A program made the position numbers and the translations under genes. The notes under the pieces are model-generated. The model was not told the DNA's origin and did no database searches. It saw nothing but the letters and a program-made list of their open reading frames with translations. DNA of 54,804 nucleotides from a virus. Positions 8,148-16,090 of this stretch are shown here, piece by piece (the stretch's first letter is position 1; each line of letters opens with the position of its first letter). Where the stretch lies: positions 1 through 54,804 of IMG/VR virus record IMGVR_UViG_3300012920_000051. One strand, 5' to 3'.

Positions 8148-9131
8148 ATGCGTATACCAAGCAGAATGTTCTCTATCGACACAGAGCGCACGTACTTCTA
8201 TTTCCGTCTAGCCACAGGCACTTTGTCTGTCTCTGATGGAGACATCGTACATAGCGAGCCTGTCGATGACTTCCCTGATTTTCAGATAGCCCTCTCCCAT
8301 TTAGAATACACCCGCATACGAGCCTTGATTAAGGCCCACTCCCTCACACACATGTACCTTCAGCATCTCGACCCTGATAAGATGACCCTCGTTTCAGGTA
8401 CATACGAGATCGTCGTTGAAATATGCGGAGGAATCCGCGAATGGGATGTCACCCTTCCAGGTCTTCGGCGGCTACGAGATGACGCTAAGCCTTTCACGCT
8501 TGTTAACGCCCTAAAAGAGATTAAGCCTTATATATCTAAGGACTCGTCTCGTACACTTTTACAAGGCGTCAAGGTGGCTGATGGCTTTATTTATGCGACA
8601 GACGGCATTAAGCTTATTAGATGCCCTGTTGACGCAGACTACTCTCTGTATTTGACCGCTGATGGGGTCAAAGAGATCCTAAACATGGACCGGGCGCTCA
8701 TCTTAGAGCATGAGGATCTGTTTTTCATCTCAAACTTTAAGACTACTGTGATCGCGCATAAAGACGATGATCGTATTATGGAGTTCCCTCCCGTAGAGTC
8801 TCTCATTAAGATGTTCGACGACGATACTGAGCACCCAATAAAGAGCACAATCCGTAAATCATTTCTCGATTGTAGAGGCTCTGAGGACTCGATGCTCACC
8901 TACACGATAAATGAAGACGTTCATACTTTAACGTGGGGAGACGTTACTCGCCGTTATAAGACTAAGACCTCATCGGTGTTAACGCTTAAGGCCGACATGT
9001 CATTATTACCCAAGGATCACATCTCTAGGATCGTGACAACTCGCGTACATCTAGGTGACAAAGATCAGCCAAGGTTTGTCTTGTTTCAGACAGCCGAAAA
9101 CCGGACGATTGTTCTCGCCTGTTGGTGTTAA
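8148..9131 (+). CDS. Sliding-clamp-like (DNA polymerase III beta-like) protein
   Basis: This is a 327-aa protein. The middle (about residues 115-225) resembles a beta-clamp domain: an ALKEIKPYISKDSSR helix, then LLQGVKVADGFIYATDGIKL, which matches the clamp pattern of a strand followed by ATDGxRL, and later FPPVESLI in the position of the clamp FPDY motif. A processivity clamp would encircle DNA and tether the polymerase. The C-terminus lacks the usual clamp ending. The start may be ATG 8166; neither ATG has a clear ribosome site. The family assignment is by pattern only and moderately uncertain. Confidence 0.5.
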   Translation: MRIPSRMFSIDTERTYFYFRLATGTLSVSDGDIVHSEPVDDFPDFQIALSHLEYTRIRALIKAHSLTHMYLQHLDPDKMTLVSGTYEIVVEICGGIREWDVTLPGLRRLRDDAKPFTLVNALKEIKPYISKDSSRTLLQGVKVADGFIYATDGIKLIRCPVDADYSLYLTADGVKEILNMDRALILEHEDLFFISNFKTTVIAHKDDDRIMEFPPVESLIKMFDDDTEHPIKSTIRKSFLDCRGSEDSMLTYTINEDVHTLTWGDVTRRYKTKTSSVLTLKADMSLLPKDHISRIVTTRVHLGDKDQPRFVLFQTAENRTIVLACWC

Positions 9132-9139
9132 ATATAAAT

Positions 9140-9205
9140 TTGCTAAGAAAAATAGATTTTGTTATTATATATGTATTAAATGATTGTGTGATTAACAAAT
9201 CACAC
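9140..9205 (+). promoter_or_regulatory. Sigma70-type promoter with leader hairpin
   Basis: TTGCTA (9140-9145), 17 bases, TATTAT (9163-9168). The predicted leader then holds a perfect 8-bp hairpin, GTGTGATT-AACA-AATCACAC (9186-9205). The extended -35 region TTTGCTAAGAAAAATAGAT is shared with other copies. Confidence 0.72.
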
Positions 9206-9243
9206 GCCCCCCAATCACCATTAAATCTCAAAGGAGATTGACC

Positions 9244-9780
9244 ATGCGCCATCGCAGAGCACTGCAAATGCACTCTTTCGTTTACCCATCAAGCGGTGTA
9301 TCCGATAACGGCTTGCACATGATTGTTGGATATATGCACCCTGAGCTTGGGTATCTCAACAATCACCTTCATGCGAGGGCTAACACGCCTCTCGTCTTGA
9401 TCTCTACTGTGGTGGTTAACCCACAACCTTTGGTTGTCGCTCCCGACTTGGTGACGTCTGCGCCTTGGCACTCTTTCTCGACCATCATTACAGACCTGTT
9501 CATCAAGAATTTTGGTAATCCGCTCTTGAGCGGTCATACGCAGCGGAATCTTCTTACGCACAACTACAGGGTCACTTGTGAGGCACAGGCTGTCGAGGAC
9601 CACCCATTAGGTGGCGTGATCAACGCCCAATTTATGGGGTTCGTTCCGCAATATCGCGCCGCAGATAACTTTTTAGGTCTTGAGGAGTGTGACGAACCTT
9701 ATAGGCTTTACCGCGTCACGTTCGATGACTTTAGGCAGATCACCCTCGAGGAGCGTTCACTCCTAGACTTCCCATTCTAA
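9244..9780 (+). CDS. Unknown phage protein
   Basis: This 178-aa protein starts at ATG 9244, seven bases after AAGGAG; the in-frame TTG at 9238 is too close to that site. It contains many His and aromatic residues and beta-rich sequence in the middle. No domain is recognised. It is the first gene after the 9140 promoter and hairpin leader. Confidence 0.65.
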   Translation: MRHRRALQMHSFVYPSSGVSDNGLHMIVGYMHPELGYLNNHLHARANTPLVLISTVVVNPQPLVVAPDLVTSAPWHSFSTIITDLFIKNFGNPLLSGHTQRNLLTHNYRVTCEAQAVEDHPLGGVINAQFMGFVPQYRAADNFLGLEECDEPYRLYRVTFDDFRQITLEERSLLDFPF

Positions 9781-9816
9781 TCCCATTATCAGCATATCCA
9801 CACAAAGGCTACAACC

Positions 9817-10164
9817 ATGTTCCCATACAACATTAGAGGTATTGACCTCAACGCAGGCGATAAAATTTCAACACCGGACATCACATCTTCAAAGCCTAAA
9901 GTTGTTCGCGTCACTTATAAGAACATTCCGATTCGCGTTAAGATTAACAAGAATGGCGCAATTGGATGTCGCGACACTAATGAATGTTTTATCAAGGCGT
10001 TCTTCCCTGATTTCTATCAAGAGTATGTTGACGAACAAGAGTCACTTCGTGGCGTCATCTCTGAACTGAGGATTCGAATGGAGCTCCGCTCGTTGTTGAT
10101 TGAGATGGCCTTCAATGAGCCTAGGGCTGTGCTTAAGCATCTCCTTGAGGAGGATGCACGATGA
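9817..10164 (+). CDS. Unknown phage protein
   Basis: This is a 115-aa hypothetical protein with AAAGG upstream of ATG 9817. The first half looks beta-rich and the second half is helical, with many Leu and Glu. It overlaps the next gene by 4 nt (ATGA), indicating coupled translation with the zinc-ribbon/J-domain-like protein. No function is recognised. Confidence 0.65.
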   Translation: MFPYNIRGIDLNAGDKISTPDITSSKPKVVRVTYKNIPIRVKINKNGAIGCRDTNECFIKAFFPDFYQEYVDEQESLRGVISELRIRMELRSLLIEMAFNEPRAVLKHLLEEDAR

Positions 10165-10496
10165 GTGTTCTTAAGACCTGTGTCGATTGCGACCTTCCGT
10201 TCGCGACTTCCAACACAAGGGCGACACAATGTCTTCCTTGTTGGAAGAAGGATCGCGAATATGACATGAGCAAAGCAGATACCGCGCATATCTTGCTTCA
10301 GAATCATATGCGTAGGCTTATGCTGCTCTATGATCACGTTGAGAATACGCGCGCAAGATCTTCTAACTCAGGGTCTTCTCTCTCTGATAAGCAGATTAAG
10401 CGTTTACTGATCCTGTGTCATCCTGACAAGCACGACAACTCTGAGATGGCTACTGAGATGACTCAACTGCTGAATGGGATGCGTACTCCGCGTTAA
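10161..10496 (+). CDS. Zinc-ribbon plus J-domain-like protein
   Basis: This is a 111-aa protein. CVDC at residues 7-10 and CLPC at 24-27 form a probable four-Cys zinc site. The C-terminus contains IKRLLILCHPDKH (79-91), which carries the HPD loop diagnostic of DnaJ J-domains, followed by a helix ending in QLLNGMR. A J-domain would stimulate host DnaK ATPase. The first J-domain helix is short or diverged, so only a partial J-domain is visible. It is coupled to the preceding gene by a 4-nt overlap. I infer a chaperone-recruiting cofactor. Confidence 0.6.
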   Translation: MSVLKTCVDCDLPFATSNTRATQCLPCWKKDREYDMSKADTAHILLQNHMRRLMLLYDHVENTRARSSNSGSSLSDKQIKRLLILCHPDKHDNSEMATEMTQLLNGMRTPR

Positions 10497-10531
10497 CCGT
10501 TTACTGTGCCTTAGAGGGCATTATATGACGT

Positions 10532-10559
10532 AATAGGCCCCTATTTAGAGGTCTATTAT
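10532..10559 (+). terminator. Strong hairpin, possible terminator
   Basis: TAATAGGCCCCT pairs with AGAGGTCTATTA across an ATTT loop: twelve positions with one wobble and one mismatch. It follows the J-domain-like gene by 35 nt. No T-tract follows, so termination is uncertain; it may be a processing or regulatory stem. Confidence 0.4.
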
Positions 10560-10650
10560 GCTAATCAGGCTATTCTTGAAAACTCCTGAAAACTTGCCTG
10601 AAAAGCCCTTCTTCAATTATAGCGTTTGTTTCCTTTTCAATACTCAATGG

Positions 10651-10680
10651 AGTTATATAAAACTATGTCTGAACCTGTAA
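10651..10680 (+). promoter_or_regulatory. Phage-specific motif AAAACTA-N10-TGTA
   Basis: AGTTATATAAAACTA, ten bases, TGTAA. It overlaps the ATG at 10665 of the following gene, so either that gene is read from another promoter or it starts downstream of the motif. Confidence 0.55.
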
Positions 10681-11381
10681 CACACAACGACTTTGAAGGT
10701 GCTTTTTCGCGCTTAGAGTCCATCGTGACCTTTGATGAGATACACAAAATCCTCTATGGAGACTTATCATTCGCGCAAGCGAGAGCATCAATTTTGAATC
10801 CCTATGAAGGTCATGTTATTCAGCTTAGAGGCAAATCTCGCTACCAATTTCACCCCGAGACATTGACGTGGGAGATCAACATTGAGGCCCCCGACGCCAA
10901 GAATCCCCTCACGATTGACGCGCCCCTAGCCCCCATTTCATCGACAAAACAGCCCTCCCCCTCCCACCACACTAGAGGACTATACTACCATAACAAAGTA
11001 GCGATGATCGCCGTCGCCTTACAAGCAACAAGCAAGCACCACAACATCAGAGAGATACACGTCGCCCTGAATGGAGCCCGCTTGAATCGCGCCCAAATAC
11101 CCCCCGGTATACCCAGAGTAATCATAAAGAACTCCCACTCCCCCCTGTACTCATTAAACGAAGCTATGAGACAACAACATAATGGGCAATATATTGATTC
11201 ATATGGCCTGTGTATGGCTTTCATGCTCAAGGCAGATCCCGATATAATAATAGGACTCAACTCCAATGACCAAGAAATTGCTACAAAACGGGCCTTGAAC
11301 CTGTCATGTAGACGGATTTTTGTACGTTCTGGGGCTTTTTTTGCTGATGGATCACCTGTTGCTGTGGCCCCTGAGCACTAG
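10665..11381 (+). CDS. Unknown phage protein
   Basis: This is a protein of about 238 aa. ATG 10665 lies inside the AAAACTA motif. Earlier in-frame starts (ATG 10647, TTG 10626) exist, with no clear ribosome site for any. The middle is Pro/Ser-rich (residues about 85-110), and the C-terminal half resembles an alpha/beta domain ending near RRIFVRSGAFFADG. The coding strand is unusually C-rich in the middle. I recognise no family. It stands apart from the 9.2-10.5 kb operon. Confidence 0.5.
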   Translation: MSEPVTHNDFEGAFSRLESIVTFDEIHKILYGDLSFAQARASILNPYEGHVIQLRGKSRYQFHPETLTWEINIEAPDAKNPLTIDAPLAPISSTKQPSPSHHTRGLYYHNKVAMIAVALQATSKHHNIREIHVALNGARLNRAQIPPGIPRVIIKNSHSPLYSLNEAMRQQHNGQYIDSYGLCMAFMLKADPDIIIGLNSNDQEIATKRALNLSCRRIFVRSGAFFADGSPVAVAPEH

Positions 11382-11383
11382 AG

Positions 11384-11650
11384 TTGTATTTACCCCCTAG
11401 AAAACGGACACCCAACCCTGTAACGCAGGTCATTTGGTGTGTGGCGCAGAGCGGATTCTTCAATGATTATAAGCACTTACGCCACATATTAGACCCAAGC
11501 GAAAGACCCGACCACCCATTGGCTACAGCAAAAGTTTGTATTTCCCCTAGGGGAAAAGCACACCACTGGTATAGATCCTTTATAAGGGTGGACACTACTT
11601 ACAGGCTCTGTGCCTTTTGTGTGGCGCAGAATAAGACCTGCGAACAGTGA
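11384..11650 (+). CDS. Possible small Cys-containing protein with internal duplication
   Basis: The frame opens from a TTG at 11384 with no convincing ribosome site. The DNA contains two diverged copies of a block: GTATTTNCCCCTAG recurs near 11388 and 11537, and GTGTGGCGCAGA near 11439 and 11620. In the protein this gives two segments ending in CVAQ. The duplication may reflect a real small protein or simply duplicated non-coding DNA. Low confidence. Confidence 0.25.
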   Translation: MYLPPRKRTPNPVTQVIWCVAQSGFFNDYKHLRHILDPSERPDHPLATAKVCISPRGKAHHWYRSFIRVDTTYRLCAFCVAQNKTCEQ

Positions 11651-11733
11651 TCGGCCTGAGCGAAAGTTATTCGGCCACTACCCTAGACAAGAATCGACGA
11701 GGCCAAGATACAGTGACTAAGATAAGAAGCACA

Positions 11734-11764
11734 GAGTTTTAGAAAACTATGGTTGAATCTGTAT
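11734..11764 (+). promoter_or_regulatory. Phage-specific motif AAAACTA-N10-TGTA
   Basis: GAGTTTTAGAAAACTA, ten bases ending TTGAATC, TGTAT. It stands in a gene-poor stretch (11651-12002) about 270 bp before the next gene; a second, sigma70-like promoter follows at 11910. Confidence 0.6.
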
Positions 11765-11909
11765 GGAGTATCGGCCTCTCAATACAGTATTTATGGCGTT
11801 GAATCGTGGCAACAAAAGCGCAATTTTGAGGTGCAAAATACAGGTTTTAAGATGCGGTGCATTACGCTTTTGAGCACCAAAAATAAATCGCTGGAGCATG
11901 CAAAGAGGT

Positions 11910-11938
11910 TTGAAAAACGATACGGACTATGCTAATAT
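11910..11938 (+). promoter_or_regulatory. TTGAAA-N17-TAATAT promoter
   Basis: TTGAAA at 11910-11915, a 17-base spacer and TAATAT at 11933-11938. The surrounding CAAAGAGGTTTGAAAAACG and the spacer AACGATACGG are shared with the promoter at 13839, implying coregulation of the two operons. Confidence 0.65.
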
Positions 11939-12002
11939 ACTATTGTGTGCGCCCATGCGCCCACGCCCCGCAACCCCCGAAAACACCAAGAAGGACATGT
12001 TG

Positions 12003-12782
12003 ATGACCTACAGAAGAACCGAACCTGAACATGCCGGGTGCGTCGATAACACGACTCACGGTTATGTTGATCCCGACGTGCTCGGCAAGCGAATGTCTAC
12101 GATCAGACAGCCCGCCGCGACGCTTAGAGCCTCCATCATGGAGATACGCATCGAGAAGCTCAATGAATTGTACGAGGAGTGCATCAAAGAGGGCGACTCC
12201 CCTGCTGAAGCGCATGAATACTGCTCCAAGAAGCTCAAACTGATACCTTCAGTAACGACCTCAATGCCCAACAAGAAGACTCGCGCCCGAAGAGGTATCC
12301 GCGACCCTCAAGAGCTCAACGACATCTTGGATCTACCTGTCCGCTCGATCCAAGTGGATCACCGCCACCATCGTGACGGATTCATCTTCACGGTGCGTTA
12401 TCGCGGTCGTGATCGCCGGTATCATATGACGCACTCGCTCCTAGCGAAACTTAACCACCTCGAAGAACAATTCAACCTCACAGAGATGTCGAACAGAGAG
12501 CTTGATCGTGTGAGATCTACCCCACTCGACCGAAAGTGTCACTACACTGAGGAGAAACGCCGGGTAACATCGAACGACGACGCGCAGAGTCGCATGCGAT
12601 TCAATCGCAGATTGCATACACGGGTCGATCCGAACAGCAATCGACACGCCGTTAATCGTGAGCAGTCATCATATGATGCGCCTAAGAAGCGACGCCCCCT
12701 GACACAAGGCGCGACACCCGCAGACAGCAACTCCCGCGTTCCCGGACCTATCCAACGCAAGAGGCTCCTCAACCGACGTTAA
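12003..12782 (+). CDS. Unknown basic phage protein
   Basis: This is a protein of about 259 aa. I chose ATG 12003 because AAGGA ends seven bases upstream; ATG 11997 and 11955 are also in frame. Residues 35-85 look helical and mildly acidic, 100-150 look like a compact beta-rich domain, and the C-terminal 70 residues are very rich in Arg, Lys, Asn and Ser and look disordered. A basic tail of this kind often contacts nucleic acid. I recognise no family. It is driven by the TTGAAA-type promoter at 11910. Confidence 0.6.
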   Translation: MTYRRTEPEHAGCVDNTTHGYVDPDVLGKRMSTIRQPAATLRASIMEIRIEKLNELYEECIKEGDSPAEAHEYCSKKLKLIPSVTTSMPNKKTRARRGIRDPQELNDILDLPVRSIQVDHRHHRDGFIFTVRYRGRDRRYHMTHSLLAKLNHLEEQFNLTEMSNRELDRVRSTPLDRKCHYTEEKRRVTSNDDAQSRMRFNRRLHTRVDPNSNRHAVNREQSSYDAPKKRRPLTQGATPADSNSRVPGPIQRKRLLNRR

Positions 12783-12819
12783 GCGCAACTACCCGCGCCC
12801 TTAGCCACCCACCATTCTC

Positions 12820-12879
12820 GATCAGCGTCAACCGACGTTGATCAGCAACACGCATGAGCGCTCGTGTTTTAAGCGCTCA
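12820..12879 (+). promoter_or_regulatory. Two tandem leader hairpins
   Basis: GATCA-CGTC-AACC-GACG-TGATC (12820-12843, with one unpaired base on each side) is followed by TGAGCGCT-N9-AGCGCTCA (12855-12879). They sit between the 12003 gene and the ribosome site of the 12900 gene. Their role may be transcript stabilisation, processing or attenuation. Confidence 0.5.
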
Positions 12880-12899
12880 CCCACAACAAGGAGATTACA

Positions 12900-13664
12900 T
12901 TGGTAATCCTACCCAAGACTTCCGCGCATCAGCGCTTTGTTCACGCTCGGTACCCTGATGCCGAGCAATTCACCTGCCCTCTCGGCAACATCACCACTCA
13001 GGCGATGTACGCAGAGTTCGAACGAGCAGCGCTGATCGCAGACGGATTTGAGAAGACCACCGAAGAGATCGACACCGACCGACCAGGTATTATCGCGGCG
13101 ACATGTACGAACTATTGTGAGGACACTGACATGCAGTTCGTACTTCAATCTAAGGACTTTACAGACTATATTGACATGCTTGAGTACCTTCAGGTGCCTC
13201 CCGCCGACGATGGTGAGCGCGCACGACTCAAGATCTTCTATGATTGGGCTCACGCGCTCCACGACTTCAAGATGAACGTCAAATCATTTCAGTCTCGTCG
13301 TGATGAGCACAACCATTGGCGGTCTGTATACAAGCTTGTCCTCGAGGAGCTTAAACGCGACCAAGACGATTACGAACTGTATCTCAAAGATGCTCGTAAC
13401 ATGGTTGCTGTGTACATGGATGTCGTGAGGCTCATGTCACCGATGAACAAGGATCGCTCATGGACCCCTCTCCTTAAGAACTACCTCGACGATCGTTTAG
13501 AGGCGCAGAGGCGTGGGCTCGATCTTGAGTATCAGTGGGAAATTGAGAGCTTCGCGAACCGCAAGGAGCGTATGGAGCACAATAATCTCGCGACACAGCT
13601 TTATCGACGCATCTTCAGCGACTTGATCAAGACCGACCGCTTCCAGGAGTTACATAATGGGTGA
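12900..13664 (+). CDS. Unknown phage protein with TTG start
   Basis: This is a 254-aa protein. The start is a TTG at 12900, six bases after a perfect AAGGAG, so the rare start is well supported. The protein is helical with many charged residues; residues about 120-245 look like coiled coil (ELKRDQDDYELYLKD and similar). It overlaps the following small membrane protein by 8 nt. No family is recognised. Confidence 0.65.
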   Translation: MVILPKTSAHQRFVHARYPDAEQFTCPLGNITTQAMYAEFERAALIADGFEKTTEEIDTDRPGIIAATCTNYCEDTDMQFVLQSKDFTDYIDMLEYLQVPPADDGERARLKIFYDWAHALHDFKMNVKSFQSRRDEHNHWRSVYKLVLEELKRDQDDYELYLKDARNMVAVYMDVVRLMSPMNKDRSWTPLLKNYLDDRLEAQRRGLDLEYQWEIESFANRKERMEHNNLATQLYRRIFSDLIKTDRFQELHNG

Positions 13665-13794
13665 TCACATCGTAGTCATCTTCAAAGGCTTGCTCGCCGC
13701 AGTGCTCTTTGTTCCTTGCCTGATGGTAACTCTGTTCTTGGAGTTCCCATTGTATTCGAGCATCATCCTGTTCTGCATCTACAGCACTAACTGA
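13657..13794 (+). CDS. 45-aa membrane protein
   Basis: This is a short frame with ATG 13657 and CAGGAG nine bases upstream, overlapping the end of the preceding gene. Almost the whole peptide is hydrophobic: residues 5-28 and 31-42 could form one or two membrane helices. Such phage miniproteins often act on host membranes or as holins or antiholins, but nothing specific is visible. It closes the operon before the promoter at 13839. Confidence 0.6.
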   Translation: MGDHIVVIFKGLLAAVLFVPCLMVTLFLEFPLYSSIILFCIYSTN

Positions 13795-13838
13795 TAACCC
13801 TAGACCTTGATATATATCGACAGCGCGCGCAAAGAGAT

Positions 13839-13867
13839 TTGAAAAACGATACGGGATATGATACTGT
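13839..13867 (+). promoter_or_regulatory. TTGAAA-N17-TACTGT promoter
   Basis: TTGAAA (13839-13844), 17 bases, TACTGT (13862-13867). It shares CAAAGAG, TTTGAAAAACGATACGG and the downstream GTGCGCCC with the 11910 promoter. Confidence 0.6.
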
Positions 13868-13939
13868 ATATGTGCGCCCTGCTCGCACCCCGCGCGCACG
13901 TCGCCAACAACCAAGCACATTGACTAAGGAGTCAATCAC

Positions 13940-14776
13940 ATGTCAAACAAGACAACCCCAACCGCTAACGAGACGATCACGCCGTTCAACGTCGAGGATC
14001 TCCAATTCACAGGCACATACGCCACCACCTCTGAGGAGCTCGCGAACGAGAGCTTGTGCATCGACAACGAGCCTGACGCGCCTGCTACTCAGAAGCTCCT
14101 CGCAGTGCTCCCCGATGTTCGTGAGGGCGCTCTCGATGCGCTCAACGGCAACCCGACGTTCAGCAGCCTGAAGAAGCTTTGTGCGTTGGCCACCAACAAG
14201 GAGGCACCCGAGGTCATCGCGACCAACATCGGCAACATCGCTTTCAATCGAGGCACCACTAAAACGCAAGTAAGCTGGAGCCTGACTGACTTCCGCACCA
14301 AGAAGAACCCTTCAGCGACTCGCCTCGAGCAGATCGCAACGCTCAAGCAGATTGCGATTGCAGGTATTGAGAAGGCTTCTCTTCGAGACATGAGCAGTCG
14401 CAACGTCGCCAAGGGTCAAGGCCAATTGATGAGCCACATCACATGTATGGCGATCCTCCGCGCGACCTCGCAGTGGCACAACTTGACGCACGTCGAGCAG
14501 GCTCACTATTCCGCGCGAGCACACCGCCCCGATGCCGACGCAGTGATCGCGTACACCTTCGGTACTTCGCTTGAGGGTGTCGTGCTTGCTACAGCGATCG
14601 CGATCGCAGAGGGTCCCAACTTGTTCGCGGTGGCTATCTACAACGCGGTGGCTACTGCGCTTGATGTCGGACAGATCGCGCTCCCTGAAGGTATGATTGA
14701 CGAGGACGTGACCGCGCCGAACATCAAGGTGACTGTCGTGAAGAACCCAATGTCTCAAATCAACATGGAGTCGTGA
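13940..14776 (+). CDS. Unknown phage protein
   Basis: This is a 278-aa protein with AAGGAG upstream of ATG 13940. The first 45 residues are Thr/Glu-rich and probably disordered. The rest is Ala-rich and helical, with several hydrophobic patches near residues 195-230 (LEGVVLATAIAIAEG and a following helix) that are not long enough to be sure of membrane insertion. The coding region has a higher GC content than its neighbours to the left. No family is recognised. The next gene begins one base after its stop. Confidence 0.65.
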   Translation: MSNKTTPTANETITPFNVEDLQFTGTYATTSEELANESLCIDNEPDAPATQKLLAVLPDVREGALDALNGNPTFSSLKKLCALATNKEAPEVIATNIGNIAFNRGTTKTQVSWSLTDFRTKKNPSATRLEQIATLKQIAIAGIEKASLRDMSSRNVAKGQGQLMSHITCMAILRATSQWHNLTHVEQAHYSARAHRPDADAVIAYTFGTSLEGVVLATAIAIAEGPNLFAVAIYNAVATALDVGQIALPEGMIDEDVTAPNIKVTVVKNPMSQINMES

Positions 14777-14777
14777 C

Positions 14778-15224
14778 ATGGGGCTTAACCTTAAGAGGCT
14801 CAATTCTGATGCACCGGCTGACCCGATCTTGATGTACGGACGCTTCTTGTCGATCCTAGATACGTTGGAGTTGTTCACGTTCGCGTGTAAGAGCTGCCAC
14901 ACCAAGCGGATCAACAACCCGTCCGGCAAGATCTATCCCAACTGCGAGAAGTGTCGAGTGCGTAATCTACGAGAGGGTTTGCCTCCTCTCAAGCACATGT
15001 TCGATCACTTGGGTCGCCCGACTCCTCTACATCAGCAGTTCACGCTTGATAAGGTTCTCCGCATCATCGCGAAGCGGTTCGAGCAGATCTGCGTTACCTA
15101 TCAGGACGATGACATCATGGCCACCACTGCGGACTTGCTCTCCCGCTTCTTGGAGGCCAACGGGCTGTCGATCTGGGATGCTGTTGAAGACACTCCCCCC
15201 GCAGTTGACGCGCCTGTTCTGTAG
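14778..15224 (+). CDS. Zinc-ribbon protein of unknown function
   Basis: This is a 148-aa protein. CKSC near residues 37-40 and CEKC near 56-59 form a four-Cys zinc ribbon separated by about 15 residues. The rest is helical. The ATG follows the preceding stop by one base, so the two are cotranslated. Small zinc ribbons in phages can bind DNA or host RNA polymerase, but nothing here decides this. Confidence 0.6.
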   Translation: MGLNLKRLNSDAPADPILMYGRFLSILDTLELFTFACKSCHTKRINNPSGKIYPNCEKCRVRNLREGLPPLKHMFDHLGRPTPLHQQFTLDKVLRIIAKRFEQICVTYQDDDIMATTADLLSRFLEANGLSIWDAVEDTPPAVDAPVL

Positions 15225-15279
15225 ATCGCTCCCCCTAGTGATCCTCTCCTGTACCATAGGATGCACTCCCCGCACCGAG

Positions 15280-15597
15280 ATGATTTGTTGCCAACGCCTT
15301 CAGGGGCAAACGCAGTTTATCAAATCTCATGTGATCGGGGGGAACATCAAGCCGAGATTCAACCGAATCACCGACTCGGCGGTACGCGCGTACTGCAGAC
15401 GCACCTCCCCGAAGGCAGTCTGCTACACATTGGAGGTCGCGCTACAGCGCTATCCCGAAGGGCGTCCTCGCGAATACGGAGAGCTCGTATTTGGGATCTA
15501 CACACTGAGAAACTGCCTGTACTGCAAGACAGTCACGCTCTGCGAAGGTGATGTCGAACGCTTAGAGTGTCCACCCACAGACGAAATCGTAGAGTGA
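15280..15597 (+). CDS. Small Cys-rich protein, start uncertain
   Basis: The frame is open across 15046-15597 but overlaps the preceding gene in its first part. I place the start at ATG 15280 or GTG 15238; neither has a strong ribosome site. The product of about 105 aa is basic and contains CLYC followed later by two more Cys, a possible metal site. A strong terminator follows seven bases after the stop, marking the end of the transcription unit. Confidence 0.5.
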   Translation: MICCQRLQGQTQFIKSHVIGGNIKPRFNRITDSAVRAYCRRTSPKAVCYTLEVALQRYPEGRPREYGELVFGIYTLRNCLYCKTVTLCEGDVERLECPPTDEIVE

Positions 15598-15603
15598 CTT
15601 AAG

Positions 15604-15639
15604 AGCCTGTCGCGAAAGAGCAATCGCGATGGGCTTTTT
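15604..15639 (+). terminator. Rho-independent terminator
   Basis: AGCCTGTCGCGA pairs with TCGCGATGGGCT over all 12 positions (two wobbles) around an 8-base loop, followed by TTTTT. It ends the 13.9-15.6 kb operon and precedes the first structured non-coding region. Confidence 0.85.
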
Positions 15640-16063
15640 CGTAAGCTGCGCGCGCGTGTAAACTCGGGTCGAGATCTCGGGGCGAGCCTGATTCCTGTGG
15701 CTGTAGACAACAACTACGGCGAAGTGCTATTAGACGAAGCTAATAAGCAACACACAAAGTGACAAGAAAAGCGCAAAGCGACTTGGCTAAACGGTTATCT
15801 ACAAGCGAAAGATCAAAGCGAAAGATCGAAAGCTACAGGTGGCGGACCCTAGCGAAAGTGCTTGGAACGAGAACGAGCGCAAACCGCCATAAGCGAGGTT
15901 TTCGCAAAGACGAGCTCTACAAGCATTTTGAACAGCATATACAGCGCATCTTACGAGCGACCAAAGCGCTTACTACGAGCGACTTGCTTCTTTAAGGCAA
16001 GCGATCCTGCTTCCCTAGCCAAGCTGTGCTTGTGATGAGCCGAGCGTTGCCTGTTATTGGTAT
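15640..16063 (+). ncRNA. Candidate structured RNA 1
   Basis: This stretch has no convincing gene; a basic frame at 15759-15995 is discussed as rejected. It is dense in self-complementary segments readable by eye: CTCG-GGT-CGAG (15663-15673), CTCG-GGG-CGAG (15676-15686), a GTAG/CTAC stem (15700-15720), GC-TATTAG/CTAATA-GC (15726-15748), a long helix TGGCGG/CCGCCA (15840-15889) enclosing CC-AGC/GCT-GG (15848-15865), GCGA/TCGC (15893-15905), CTTGC/GCAAG (15983-16001) and CAAGC-TGT-GCTTG (16020-16032). AGCGAAAG recurs and could supply GNRA loops. I see no clear promoter or terminator, so the boundaries are approximate. I infer a structured RNA by helix density only. Confidence 0.45.
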
Positions 16064-16090
16064 CAGCCGGTTCTGTCGTACTGATTCAAC

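Noticed and set aside
10651-10680. The AAAACTA motif as a conserved peptide (LYKT-x-x-E)
   Set aside because: Other copies are non-coding, contain stops in that frame, or are read in another frame, so the nucleotide sequence is what is conserved.
11753-11935. A 60-aa frame starting at TTG inside the AAAACTA motif
   Set aside because: It begins within a promoter motif, has no ribosome site and runs into the 11910 promoter.
15759-15995. A 78-aa very basic frame starting at GTG
   Set aside because: No ribosome site, low-complexity Arg/Lys/Ser sequence, and the DNA is better explained by nested stems of a structured RNA.
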